64,000 nt of DNA from Symsagittifera roscoffensis (Eukaryota; Xenacoelomorpha; Acoela; Convolutidae), in the NCBI RefSeq assembly GCF_963678635.1, contig NC_087065.1, forward strand, positions 1,982,001-2,046,000. Reading direction: 5' to 3'. Shown here piece by piece: positions 1 to 9,239 of this stretch. Position numbers and translations under genes: made by a program. The notes below the pieces were generated by a model. That model did no database searches and was not told the DNA's origin. It saw only the letters and a list, made by a program, of their open reading frames with translations. The number at the start of each line of letters is the position of its first letter. Position 1 is the first letter of the stretch.

Positions 1-3000
1 AGGAGGGTGAGGCTAAAAGCTAATGAAGCGGCAATCGTAAGTTTGAGGATGAAAAATTACAATGAACTAAGTGACAACAAGCAAGTGTGCATAGTTCCGA
101 ATCCTAATAGTCAAAGTGCTGCTGTTTTAGGAAGATCATTTTCGATAACGAAGAGCGGCCTCTGCGTCAGTGTCTTGTTGAATACCCTTGATATACCGAT
201 CACGATACAAAGAGGGAGGAAACTGGGATATGCTTTACCGGTTAAAACTCGATATGAAACAATTGAGAATTCAAAACAAAATGAAGTTGTTGATTGCCCC
301 AATCACAGGGACAAAATTTGTATCTTGAGACGATTGCAGAAAATAAAAGATTCTTCAGGTCTTATTAAATCACTTAAGTCAGAAACGGATGATGGTCTTT
401 CGAGCTGTTCGAACTCTCCAGAGCGACCCACACTAGATGAAATGCAAAATGAAAAACCGGTCCTGCCGGAGATTGAACATTTGAGGGGCAAACTGAAAGA
501 TGAACAGCTCGAAGCCATCAATGACGTACTAGAGCGGAACGAGGAAGTTTTTTCGAGGCATAAGGCGGATATCGGGTGTTGTAATTTCGTTGAGCATGAA
601 ATAGAACTTGAGGAAAACGCGGTACCACACAGGGAGGGGGCGAGGCGCATGACCCCACACAAATCGGACGCGTGTAGAAAAGAGATCGAGACGTTACTAG
701 AGTATGACATGATAGAACCATCCAAGTCACCGTGGGCGTGTGGAGTAGTGATGGCCAAAAAGAAAGGCGACCAGTTGAGGTTTTGTTGTGACTTTCGATA
801 CCTGAACTCCGTCACGGTGAAGGATGCCTATCCCATACCTAGGATTGATGAGAGCCTCTCGAAATTAGGTGATGCAAAATTTTTTACGACTCTTGATTTA
901 GGCTCGGCCTTTTGGCAAGTACCACTAAGGAAGCAGGACAGGGACAAGACAGGGTTTGCCTGCGAGTTGGGTCTGTTTCAATGGAAACGGATGCCGTTTG
1001 GACTTTGCAATGCCACAGCCACGTTTCAGCGGTTGATGGCACACGCGCTGATAGGCGTAACGAAAAAGTATGGCAATCTGGTAATGTGCTACGTGGATGA
1101 CGTGGTAATAGCGACGCCAACACTGGAAGACCACATTGAGAGACTAGACGAAGTGTTTGCATGCATGAAGAGGTCGGGGCTAAAGTGTAAACCATCAAAG
1201 TGCGAGATACTCAAGGACTCAATAAAATACTTGGGCAGGATGGTAGACAAGCACGGCATCAGACCTGATACGGACGCCGTGGAAGCAGTCCTGACCTGGA
1301 AATCACCGAAGACAGAGCACCAGTTGATGAGCTTCCTGGGTTTCGCTAACTATTATAGAGAGTTCATCAAAGGCTATGCAGACAAGGTATACCCGATGCA
1401 ACAATTAATGAGACACAAGGGCAAGAAGTTCACGTGGAACAACGCAGCAGAAGAGTCATTCCAGAGGATAAAGAAAGAGCTATGTGAGGCACCAGTACTG
1501 GGTATGCCGACTGAGAAAGGGATGTACGTGCTAGACACGGATGCGTCGGTAGTCGCGATTTCTGGGATTCTCCACCAAGAACAAGAATGGAATGGGAAGA
1601 CAGTCTTGAGACCAATAGCGTACGGGAGCAAAGTCCTGGGTGACACGGAAATGAAGTACGGAGCACCGAAAGCTGAGATGTTCGCGGTGGTTACCTTTGT
1701 CGAGAAATACAGGGCGTACCTGGGCAGTGAGCCATTCAAGTTGCGAGTCGACAACAGAGCACTGAGCTGGCTGAAAACGTACTCAATGGACCAAAGTTAC
1801 ATTGGGAGGTGGATAGTTCGCCTGGACGGATACAACATGATAATTGAGCATAGAACGCGAGATAAACATCAGAATGCCGACAGCTTGATTAAGAAGACGG
1901 AGTTCTATGAGAGACAAGAGCAAAGAGAAGCAGACAGACCTGAAATCAAAGATGGCTTCTCATTCATGAACAAGGAAACGTACGACAGCCTTCCACTCAC
2001 GAGATGGCTGGACAAGTCAGGCAAACCGATAGAAGATCATCCTGAATTGCCTAAAGAGCCTCCAGAGAAGACCATCTTGAGGAAGAGCAAGAGGATTCCG
2101 ATTGAGATTATACTCAAGTCGAAGATCGTGAAGGAGACGCTCAAGGCAAAAGGCTATGATCTTAGCCAGGTGGAAGCAGGAACTGCACAGATAGATGATG
2201 ACTTGATGAGGTTGCTCGAGAAACTATCAGATGATAAGCCAGTGATCCAGGAGAAGGGTAAAGAGAAACCGGAATTCACTATACTTCGGAGAAAAGAGAC
2301 AGTGAACGATACTGACTCATCAAGAGGAAGCGTCACTGACAGCAAAGATGTCGTGCGGTCACTAGTTGACAAAATCCCCGAAGACATTCTGGAGCAGACC
2401 AAGGTTAGGAAAAAGAAAGTGACGTTCAAGGAAGATACTGAACACCTGGGACTAGGTCAAGAGTCCGGGGAGTGTTCCAGGTTCACGGAAGAAGGAACCG
2501 GAGAAGGAAAATTGTCCGGGGAGCGTGAAGGATGGGATGAAGACTCGGATGAGAGCAGCGAAAACCAGGACAGTCTGTGCATGATACTGGCGGAAGAGAA
2601 GACAAGGCACCACGACAGGGAGTTACAGACGGATCCATCTTCAGGAACATACAACATGGACATACAGGAGATGCGAGGCGGTGAGGAACTTGAGAAAATT
2701 GCGGTCGCAAGGAAACCATTCAGGGAACTATCATGCAACTCAAACATCAGAACGAATCTGGTGCCAGAAGATGATATGAAAATCGTGAAAAGGATGATAT
2801 GCGTGAAACTGAGTGATGAAATCCACAACCCTGGTGAGATGAATGGACAGATCATGGCGCTAAAGGAGCATGTCAAGGCAAGATATAGGCTGTCAGACCT
2901 AATAAGAGCCCAGAAGAATGACAAAATGACAAGTAACCTCTCCAAATGGATCCAGTTGGGGATCAAGGAGAAGGGGGAACTTGAGGAAGACAGCTACAAG

Positions 3001-3066
3001 ATCTTGAGCCAGTTCTACAAAGAAAAGAGAGCATTACTTTATAGTAGCGTGCAAGAGGAGAGATGA
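1..3066 (+). CDS. pol: Pol polyprotein of element A, first part: RT and RNase H (partial, 5' end outside the window)
   Basis: The frame is already open at base 1, so the first residues belong to a longer Gag-Pol protein; the corresponding part of copy C is preceded by an aspartic protease. Residues about 165-480 form a Ty3/gypsy reverse transcriptase: LDLGSAFWQ (first catalytic Asp), PFGLCNA, and YVDD at nt 1090-1101. RNase H follows at about residues 505-635, with TDAS (nt 1537-1548), KAEMFAV, RVDNRALSWL and HQNADSL supplying the acidic residues. A linker of nearly 400 residues, acidic and lysine-rich, follows. The frame ends at a TGA at 3064 because about 17 nt present in copy C are missing here; the same protein resumes one frame over near 3044. 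It would copy element RNA into DNA in the cytoplasmic particle. Confidence 0.93.
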   Translation, partial: RRVRLKANEAAIVSLRMKNYNELSDNKQVCIVPNPNSQSAAVLGRSFSITKSGLCVSVLLNTLDIPITIQRGRKLGYALPVKTRYETIENSKQNEVVDCPNHRDKICILRRLQKIKDSSGLIKSLKSETDDGLSSCSNSPERPTLDEMQNEKPVLPEIEHLRGKLKDEQLEAINDVLERNEEVFSRHKADIGCCNFVEHEIELEENAVPHREGARRMTPHKSDACRKEIETLLEYDMIEPSKSPWACGVVMAKKKGDQLRFCCDFRYLNSVTVKDAYPIPRIDESLSKLGDAKFFTTLDLGSAFWQVPLRKQDRDKTGFACELGLFQWKRMPFGLCNATATFQRLMAHALIGVTKKYGNLVMCYVDDVVIATPTLEDHIERLDEVFACMKRSGLKCKPSKCEILKDSIKYLGRMVDKHGIRPDTDAVEAVLTWKSPKTEHQLMSFLGFANYYREFIKGYADKVYPMQQLMRHKGKKFTWNNAAEESFQRIKKELCEAPVLGMPTEKGMYVLDTDASVVAISGILHQEQEWNGKTVLRPIAYGSKVLGDTEMKYGAPKAEMFAVVTFVEKYRAYLGSEPFKLRVDNRALSWLKTYSMDQSYIGRWIVRLDGYNMIIEHRTRDKHQNADSLIKKTEFYERQEQREADRPEIKDGFSFMNKETYDSLPLTRWLDKSGKPIEDHPELPKEPPEKTILRKSKRIPIEIILKSKIVKETLKAKGYDLSQVEAGTAQIDDDLMRLLEKLSDDKPVIQEKGKEKPEFTILRRKETVNDTDSSRGSVTDSKDVVRSLVDKIPEDILEQTKVRKKKVTFKEDTEHLGLGQESGECSRFTEEGTGEGKLSGEREGWDEDSDESSENQDSLCMILAEEKTRHHDRELQTDPSSGTYNMDIQEMRGGEELEKIAVARKPFRELSCNSNIRTNLVPEDDMKIVKRMICVKLSDEIHNPGEMNGQIMALKEHVKARYRLSDLIRAQKNDKMTSNLSKWIQLGIKEKGELEEDSYKILSQFYKEKRALLYSSVQEER

Positions 3067-5452
3067 GGAAAAGATATTACACAAACACAACCTCATCATA
3101 CTACCACAATTGTACCAGACAGAGGTGCTTTTCAGATCACACGACCAGATGGGTCACCAGGGGATAGACAAAGTACAACAAAGGATACTTCACAGATTTG
3201 ATTGGCCAGGAATGAGAAAAGCTTGCGAGAGATGGGTGAATGCCTGCCTGGCATGTCTCCAGGTAAAAGACCCAAGGAAGATGAAGTTTCCCCTCAAGTC
3301 CGTTGGGAGCTCGGAGTTCAATGAAGTGGTGCAGATAGACCATCAAAAAATCTGCATGACAGAGTCGGGATACAACCAGATACTGGTTATAATAGATCAC
3401 TTCACAAAGTTGGCGGAAGCGGTTCCGTGCCAGACAGCCTCGGCCGAAGTGACATGTGATCATCTGATAACGCATTGGATATCGCGGTATGGTTGTCCAA
3501 TGACTTTCCAGTCGGACAACGGCAAAGCTTTTGTGGGGGACTTGACAAAAGAATTGATGAAGAGATCGCACATTGCTCAAGCACACTCTACGACCTATCA
3601 TCCGCAGACCAATGGGTTGGTAGAGAGACAAAACAGGACACTGGTCAACATGTTAAGGGTGTACTGCTCAAGATACATGACGGACTGGGACAAATACCTG
3701 CCACAGGTAGTAGGAGCCTACAACAGTACACAGCACTCAACTACGGGCATCAGTCCTTTCATGATGTTGACGGGCAGGGAGAGAGCAATGCCTCTGACAT
3801 TCTTTTACCCGGAATACGAGGGGAAAAGGACGTCGCCTCAGGCATACGTGAAAGAAGCGATCAAAAGACAACAGGAGTTGAACGAGCTATGCAGGAGGAA
3901 CACGGCGCAAGCGCAAATGAGGCAACGTAGGAAATATGACGAAAAAATATTAAGAGCAAAGCCATATGAAGTGGGCCAATATGTGTGGGTCTTCCAAAAT
4001 GTAATACCGCCCAAGGGAACAAAGAAACTACTCAAGAAGTGGAGGGGACCATTCATGATAACGGAGGTTCATCAACAAGGACGGTTCTATCGCTTGAGTA
4101 CTGGGCGAGCGGCACATTATGAAAATCTGAAGCCTCACGTCCCATCCCCAGAGGATTGGTGCATACCGAAGGACATGGAGGGTCTTGAGTACCTGGTGGT
4201 AGAGCCAGCGTGTGAAGTGAATGAGAAAGGCACTAGAGAGAAAAATGATGGTAATGAGAACTTGAGTTTGGACGACAATGAAAAGATAGGAATGGAGTCT
4301 GATGCAGGATCATTTGTAGAAGAAGACTGGAACGACCCGGAGCAAGACGAGGTGCCGAAATGGATGGAACCGGATCGAACAACACCACCGGAAACCAGGA
4401 CTGGCAATCGTAAACGCACAGGCATGAGGTACAACAGGTACGGGGATGACTTCTTGATCGATAAGATACAGCCAGACAAATTGGGCGAGGAATTACTGAA
4501 GGCAGGCGAACTGGAAGCAGGAGAGGAATGGCAGGTCATTGACGATGGTTGTCATTATCCGCAGGATGACTACTCGACGCCAGAATTAGAAACGGATCTC
4601 GAACAGAGTGAGATAGAGAGGAGGGAGAACACGAACTTGAGGATTCTAGAGTGGATGCGTGATGTCAAAGACGAGAGCCGCGAAGGACAAAGCATTCAGC
4701 AAGTCGATGTATCAGCAGCGAATTACATGAAGACAGAGGACCCTCTTTTCGGATGGACGGCAACAGACAGGCCACTGGACATTCCTCAGGACAATTCAGA
4801 CCCGACAACATCGACGGGGACGTCGATAAACATTTTTGTCCGGGGAGTGGGGGTAGGACTTACCCACACCGAAAATTTGATGATAAAGAAGCTCAAGGAA
4901 GTGAGAGAAACGAGCGAATTGGAAATGGAGGAAGAAGAGCCAGAGCCTACTATAGGTCGGAATTTCAAAACGAAATTCGAAATACCCAACGAATACTCGG
5001 AGAACATCATGATAACGGATAGCGACTTCATCCTGTCAAACAGGACCAGCGCGATCTGCATCACGGCGGACATGAGTTTCAAATCAAGATTGGAAGCCGA
5101 CTTCAAAAGAGAGTACCAGAATGTAGAGTTTCTGTTCAGACAGAGACCAGGACTGGGAGGGATGGCAGCGCTTCCACCGTCAGTGGCACAAGTCCCGGGC
5201 AAATATCTGTGCTTCCTAGTAACGAGGGTCAATGACAGGAACACAATCGATCCCGAACACGTGATATTGGCACTAACAAGATTACGAGACTTCATGATTG
5301 AAAGAGGGATAACAGAAGTCTCAATGCCGGTGTATGACCCGAACAGGGGCAAACTGAGCCCGAGGGAATTGTACGCTATCCTACATGTGGTCTTTGCAGA
5401 AACTGAGATAATGGTGTATCTTCATAAGAAGTACTACTTGAGCATCGCCTGA
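3044..5452 (+). CDS. pol: Pol polyprotein of element A, second part: integrase, GPY/F module, long tail and macro-like domain
   Basis: Continuation of Pol after the 17-nt deletion; the frame is open from about 3044, and there is no start codon of its own. The integrase zinc domain shows H-x4-H and C-x2-C (FRSHDQMGHQG ... ACLAC, nt about 3137-3256). The catalytic core carries Asp in QIDHQ (nt about 3338), Asp in SDNG (nt about 3515) and Glu in VERQN (nt about 3623), with D and E 36 residues apart as in the D,D35E family. A GPY/F-like module follows (RGPFMI ... ENLKPH, to nt about 4140). Then comes a tail of roughly 270 acidic, variable residues, and finally a compact conserved domain (nt 5003-5449) described separately. 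Gypsy integrases usually end soon after the GPY/F module, so the 400-residue extension is unusual. Confidence 0.92.
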   Translation, partial: VACKRRDEEKILHKHNLIILPQLYQTEVLFRSHDQMGHQGIDKVQQRILHRFDWPGMRKACERWVNACLACLQVKDPRKMKFPLKSVGSSEFNEVVQIDHQKICMTESGYNQILVIIDHFTKLAEAVPCQTASAEVTCDHLITHWISRYGCPMTFQSDNGKAFVGDLTKELMKRSHIAQAHSTTYHPQTNGLVERQNRTLVNMLRVYCSRYMTDWDKYLPQVVGAYNSTQHSTTGISPFMMLTGRERAMPLTFFYPEYEGKRTSPQAYVKEAIKRQQELNELCRRNTAQAQMRQRRKYDEKILRAKPYEVGQYVWVFQNVIPPKGTKKLLKKWRGPFMITEVHQQGRFYRLSTGRAAHYENLKPHVPSPEDWCIPKDMEGLEYLVVEPACEVNEKGTREKNDGNENLSLDDNEKIGMESDAGSFVEEDWNDPEQDEVPKWMEPDRTTPPETRTGNRKRTGMRYNRYGDDFLIDKIQPDKLGEELLKAGELEAGEEWQVIDDGCHYPQDDYSTPELETDLEQSEIERRENTNLRILEWMRDVKDESREGQSIQQVDVSAANYMKTEDPLFGWTATDRPLDIPQDNSDPTTSTGTSINIFVRGVGVGLTHTENLMIKKLKEVRETSELEMEEEEPEPTIGRNFKTKFEIPNEYSENIMITDSDFILSNRTSAICITADMSFKSRLEADFKREYQNVEFLFRQRPGLGGMAALPPSVAQVPGKYLCFLVTRVNDRNTIDPEHVILALTRLRDFMIERGITEVSMPVYDPNRGKLSPRELYAILHVVFAETEIMVYLHKKYYLSIA
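4833..4870 (+). promoter_or_regulatory. Purine-rich block inside pol, candidate central polypurine tract
   Basis: A near-perfectly conserved stretch: GTCCGGGGAGT followed by GGGGGTAGGACTTACCC. Its core, GTCCGGGGAGT, is the sequence directly before the 3' LTR of this element (15229-15239). Copies C (about 53063-53093) and B (about 29150-29187, minus strand) keep this block almost base for base while surrounding codons drift. That suggests selection on the nucleic acid, for example as a second plus-strand primer. The role is inferred. Confidence 0.5.
5003..5449 (+). other. Macro-like (TARG1/OARD1-type) domain at the C-terminus of Pol
   Basis: The last 149 residues of Pol read like a compact alpha/beta domain. 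The order matches a macro domain of the OARD1/TARG1 type: a beta strand with SAICITAD, a helix FKREYQNVEFLFRQ, a loop MAALPP, a strand KYLCFLVTR, a helix ALTRLRDFMIERGI, a strand EVSMPVYD, a glycine-bearing loop, a helix ELYAILHVVFAET, and a last strand EIMVYL. Macro domains bind or hydrolyse ADP-ribose. The usual Gly-rich ligand loop is replaced, and I cannot point to the catalytic Asp of TARG1, so binding without hydrolysis, or another ligand, is possible. Copies B and C keep the whole domain although much of their Pol is broken. The assignment is by eye. Confidence 0.6.
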
Positions 5453-5971
5453 GTCGGGTACATGGGGGTATCGAGTCGGGTGTGAGGGAGGAGTCTTGAG
5501 TTAGGTACTGGGGTGCGGCGCAGGTAAAGGGATCTTAAGATATGATTGGCATGACAATTAAATTTTAAAACGAGTTAACGGTGCTAAAACATAAAATGAA
5601 TCTGCATGCTTTTAAGGGAATTCCAATTGAATTGTTTTAATTGATACGAAAATGATAAGATTTTAACCATACTGGTAAAAGGGGGGTCTCTAGGTTAGGA
5701 ACATGACATGTCAAGTTTCAATATGCTTTCTGTTTTCAGATCAAGTTTGAAAAACAAAGTTGAAAATCCAACTATAGTCAAGCGAGAAACAGAGAGAGAA
5801 ACCTTGATTGAACTCGCGATAATTGGCACTTACGGCAAGTATTTGCAAGGGAACATTTCGAGAGAATTCTTGAGTTGGGTAATAATTGAGTCGGTAAGGT
5901 AATTCTTGAGCTGGTAAGGTAATTCTTGAGCTGGTTAACACATACCTGTATACATCCCGAAGTCACGAAGA
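5453..5971 (+). promoter_or_regulatory. Pol-ORF2 spacer of element A with a splice-acceptor-like TTTTCAG at 5733-5739
   Basis: Non-coding spacer of about 520 bases, AT-rich after 5530. It contains TTTTCAG|A at 5733-5739 preceded by a T-rich run, the strong 3' splice consensus of nematode-type introns. Copy C has ATTTTCAG at 53955-53962 in the same place. A spliced subgenomic RNA that brings ORF2 near the 5' end would explain how the downstream genes are translated, as for retroviral env. Trans-splicing at the same site is an alternative. Confidence 0.45.
5864..5930 (+). repeat. Short tandem repeat containing TTCTTGAG upstream of ORF2
   Basis: Two near-identical 20-bp units (5891-5910 and 5911-5930, sharing GGTAAGGTAATTCTTGAG), preceded by a degenerate copy from about 5864. 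Copy C has a related GGTAAGGTAATACTCAAG at about 54063-54080. The repeat lies about 40 bases before the ORF2 ATG. Its function is unknown. Confidence 0.7.
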
Positions 5972-8900
5972 ATGGCAGACCGATTATGGAAATCCGTGCC
6001 CGCGGCCCTGAAGAAGCCCACTCTTGATGAGCTGTACAGACGCCTGAGGGACTTGGACTACGCCCAAATAGACGAGAGAATGGCGGTGATGCTGAATGCC
6101 ATCCTCCAGTTGGAGGACCAGGGTGAGTGCAGGGAGTCTGCAACGGAGGCTGTCTTGATGATCGGCTACACCACCGAGGGAATATCGAACCAAGAACAGA
6201 CCAGATGGTTGTCTTGGAATGTGGATGGAGGAGTAAGGGGTTTTGACTTGGCAAGGAATCCTGGCCTGAATAACAATACCGAATATGGCGCAGGGGAATT
6301 CCCACTACCGACTAGGCCAACAGTAAGATCCACAAGCCAGAGCTCGAGTAGGGTGCCATCGATGTCACGAACGCAACAGACGACCGAGGCATATCCGGAT
6401 CTAGGTGTTCTAAAGAAAGAGCTCGAGAAGACGCAGAAGGAAAGGAATAAGGCGAACCTCGATCGGGATCAGGCAAAGCTGGATCGGGAGAAGGTTCAGC
6501 TGGAAAGGGACCAGGCGGTCAACGAGCGAGACCAGGCTCTGAGGTTGCTTGAGATGCAAAAATCTGAACATCAACAGGAGTTAAGGGTGCGGGAGAACGC
6601 CGCAAATCGTGATCAACTGAGGTCGGAATTGGACAGAATAGAACAACGACAACGCGAGCTTGATGCACAGAAGGGAGCCAGGCCGAAGGAGCGAGTGGTC
6701 ACCAGCTCGAGGCCAGAGTCACGTATGGAGGTGGATGAAGCCCCCAGAGCAAGAGCACGGTTCAACCTTGACCGCGAGGCCCGAGAACACATGAGTGAAG
6801 GGTTGGAAGTTTGGATACCGAATGACGCAACGTCTTCCTTGCGTAGCCTAGAGACGCAACCCATACGCCCACTGATGGATGTGGAGCTGCCGGGATATAC
6901 CCCAACCTCGACCTCGAGTGACAGTCAGGTGAGCGGCGGCTCATCGCGTCTGAGAGAACTGGGCGAGAGATTGCGACAAAAGAGTCGCGAGAGTTCGGCA
7001 AGACCGGAGCTTCCCCCGACGTGGAGGGAACAGCCGGTTAGGAGTGTCGTGATCTCGAGTTATAAGAAGAATACAGAGGGGAGGTACCACAGGCATAATC
7101 GGCTGGACTGGAGTGCGGAGCAGAAAGCTAGGAGAGACTGCTTTCATGATGCGGCCTGGGTGCAGTACTTGGCGCCACCCCGGGTACCAGAAGGTGCGGT
7201 TCACCTAATCGTAGGGGACAGCCTGGTGCGGGTGTTGAACCGGATCCGATCGCACTGGCAGACGGGAATCTTGAGTTTCGCTGGAGCTGCCACGCCACAG
7301 ATGTTGGCAACGCTTGACATGCTGGGGATGACCAAAGTATACACGGTGACCCTGATGGTCGGGACCAACGATGTATCAAGGGGTGAAGCGAGGAAAATAA
7401 CAAGGCTGCACGATAAGGTGAGCTGCCTTCTTGAGGAACTGAGGATTCAGATGGACCCCATCCTGTTGACGATATGTACTGTCCCCTACAACATGATGTT
7501 TGATCAGCACGCCTTGGAGATGAACGAGAAGGTGCGGAACCTAAACAAGGTGATAAGAGACATCCACCGGAAGAGTGTGCTCCCTGTCAGACTGTTGGAC
7601 GTGGCAGAGCGCATGGAGAAAGAGGGATTCCCTGAAGACACCTCCAGTGATGGAATCCATTTTGATAGACCGAGGGGAGCAGAGTGGCTAAACGACGTCT
7701 TCCAAGAACACATAAACGCGCTGGAGGCGGATCTGCTAGAGACAGCCCAATTCACATTAGGACCACCTCCGAACCCACCATTCCTTGCCTCAAGGGCCTT
7801 GTCTGGTCGCTTGGGACCGAGAGTTGACACTAGAGACAGTTCAAGGAGCAGCCAGACCAGATTGCAGAGTGCCACGCCAATGGAGTCTGAGGAGGTGACA
7901 TCATCAACACCTCCAGGCTCGGCGATATCCTCAGTGGTAGTGGCAGAGAGCAAACGGGAAAAGAAGTCTATGGAGACCGCTCGCTTGAGATATCCTGAGA
8001 AGGTGAAAGAACTGGATCTAGAGAGTTTGGAATGCAGGCGAGAATTGGCGGAAACCCTGGGGATCGAACGAGTGTCACACGAGGATTTGAATAGGCATCA
8101 TTGCGTGGACTGGTTGAAAGCTCATGAGGCGCACTTCTCGAGAGCGAAGTTGATGGAGACCACAGACCTGACTGGAATTCCCACAAAAGCGATCATGGGA
8201 CCCATTAACTACAGACCTCTCAAGCTGCTGGGGAGTCCTGGACTTATAGCAGAACCTCCCAAGCACCGAACTAGCATCGCCAGGATCAGGTTGGCAACCC
8301 CGGCACAGTTAAAGGTGGTAGACAAGCTACTCAATCCGGGAGGAACGGGATTGCCAGATGCCGCTTACGAAGGCTCGAAATTGGCGGAAGATCCCAGGTA
8401 CGGGAAGCCCTGTGGGAGTACCCAGCTGGCCAAAACCCTGGCAGTTTATGATAGAGCAGATCCAGCTGCTGCAAGAGTAGTCATTGTGGCGGGATCAGAC
8501 TTCGAAGGAACGTCTCCCAAGTTGTTCTGGCCGGAGACTTTGATATACTCTTTGCCAGGAGCTGCATTAAATCAGATGTTAACTCTGGTGGTGGCAATAA
8601 AGTCGGAGATGCCCTGTGAACCTGAGCTGCTGTTGTTTGCAGGAATGAATGATCACCTGCACGCGATGGGACTTCTTGAGCAACTAAAGGGCGATGAAAT
8701 TCCGACATCGAGGAAGATATGGGAAGCCATTCAAGCGTTGTTTGCGGCGATGAATGAAGTGCAAGAGAATGTTGTCTCGAGATTCGGGTCCAAGACGAAG
8801 GTGGTGTTTACCACATCCCCTGGATACGCGAATATGCCACCCGCCCTACAGTTCGTGTACGCGGTCTTGATCCTGATAGCAGAAGGGAATGAATGGCGGA

Positions 8901-9196
8901 TTCTAATGGCAGCTCCCAATCGGGAGTTGGAGCCATCGAACCTGAGGCTTCGCAAGTCAGAATTGGCGGCGGCATGGGCGGACATGTCTCATGCACTGAG
9001 GGGCTTTTATGGACTAGCCGACATCCTGATCGTATTAGACGAGGTGCTCTTGCTAGAGATATCGAACTTAGCCAGGCAACTCAAGTTCAGCCCAGTCATC
9101 GGGGACGATCACCCGGCGATAAGCAAATTAACGGCCAGCCTGTGGTTTCGGAGTATGGATGTGAAGATCACAAACTCCACCAGCAAGTCCCAGTAA
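5972..9196 (+). CDS. ORF2: coiled coil, SGNH/GDSL hydrolase domain and a second SGNH-like unit (1074 aa)
   Basis: Starts at ATG 5972. Residues 1-110 form a conserved N-terminal domain (LDELYRRLRDLDY ... FDLARNPG). Residues about 144-234 are a charged coiled coil built on a repeating R/E-D-Q-A-x-L-D/E pattern. An SGNH hydrolase follows: GDSL at 415-418 (Ser 417 nucleophile), GTND at 464-467, and DGIH at 560-563 supplying the Asp-x-x-His pair. It could be an esterase; SGNH esterase domains are known in some retrotransposon ORFs. A second unit at about 835-1040 has AGSD (841-843) and GMNDHL (891-896), resembling blocks I and III but without an evident Ser nucleophile. No signal peptide or membrane anchor is seen, so it is not an ordinary envelope protein. 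ORF3 begins 43 nt downstream. Copies B and C keep both units; substrate unknown. Confidence 0.85.
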   Translation: MADRLWKSVPAALKKPTLDELYRRLRDLDYAQIDERMAVMLNAILQLEDQGECRESATEAVLMIGYTTEGISNQEQTRWLSWNVDGGVRGFDLARNPGLNNNTEYGAGEFPLPTRPTVRSTSQSSSRVPSMSRTQQTTEAYPDLGVLKKELEKTQKERNKANLDRDQAKLDREKVQLERDQAVNERDQALRLLEMQKSEHQQELRVRENAANRDQLRSELDRIEQRQRELDAQKGARPKERVVTSSRPESRMEVDEAPRARARFNLDREAREHMSEGLEVWIPNDATSSLRSLETQPIRPLMDVELPGYTPTSTSSDSQVSGGSSRLRELGERLRQKSRESSARPELPPTWREQPVRSVVISSYKKNTEGRYHRHNRLDWSAEQKARRDCFHDAAWVQYLAPPRVPEGAVHLIVGDSLVRVLNRIRSHWQTGILSFAGAATPQMLATLDMLGMTKVYTVTLMVGTNDVSRGEARKITRLHDKVSCLLEELRIQMDPILLTICTVPYNMMFDQHALEMNEKVRNLNKVIRDIHRKSVLPVRLLDVAERMEKEGFPEDTSSDGIHFDRPRGAEWLNDVFQEHINALEADLLETAQFTLGPPPNPPFLASRALSGRLGPRVDTRDSSRSSQTRLQSATPMESEEVTSSTPPGSAISSVVVAESKREKKSMETARLRYPEKVKELDLESLECRRELAETLGIERVSHEDLNRHHCVDWLKAHEAHFSRAKLMETTDLTGIPTKAIMGPINYRPLKLLGSPGLIAEPPKHRTSIARIRLATPAQLKVVDKLLNPGGTGLPDAAYEGSKLAEDPRYGKPCGSTQLAKTLAVYDRADPAAARVVIVAGSDFEGTSPKLFWPETLIYSLPGAALNQMLTLVVAIKSEMPCEPELLLFAGMNDHLHAMGLLEQLKGDEIPTSRKIWEAIQALFAAMNEVQENVVSRFGSKTKVVFTTSPGYANMPPALQFVYAVLILIAEGNEWRILMAAPNRELEPSNLRLRKSELAAAWADMSHALRGFYGLADILIVLDEVLLLEISNLARQLKFSPVIGDDHPAISKLTASLWFRSMDVKITNSTSKSQ

Positions 9197-9239
9197 CGAG
9201 AGAAGAAATGTGGCCGAGACGGAAAAGAAATTAGAATCG

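Noticed and set aside
9208-9239. ATG at 9208 or GTG at 9210 as the ORF3 start
   Set aside because: The 9208 ATG is in the wrong frame, and the 9240 ATG matches the first ATG of the homologue in C.
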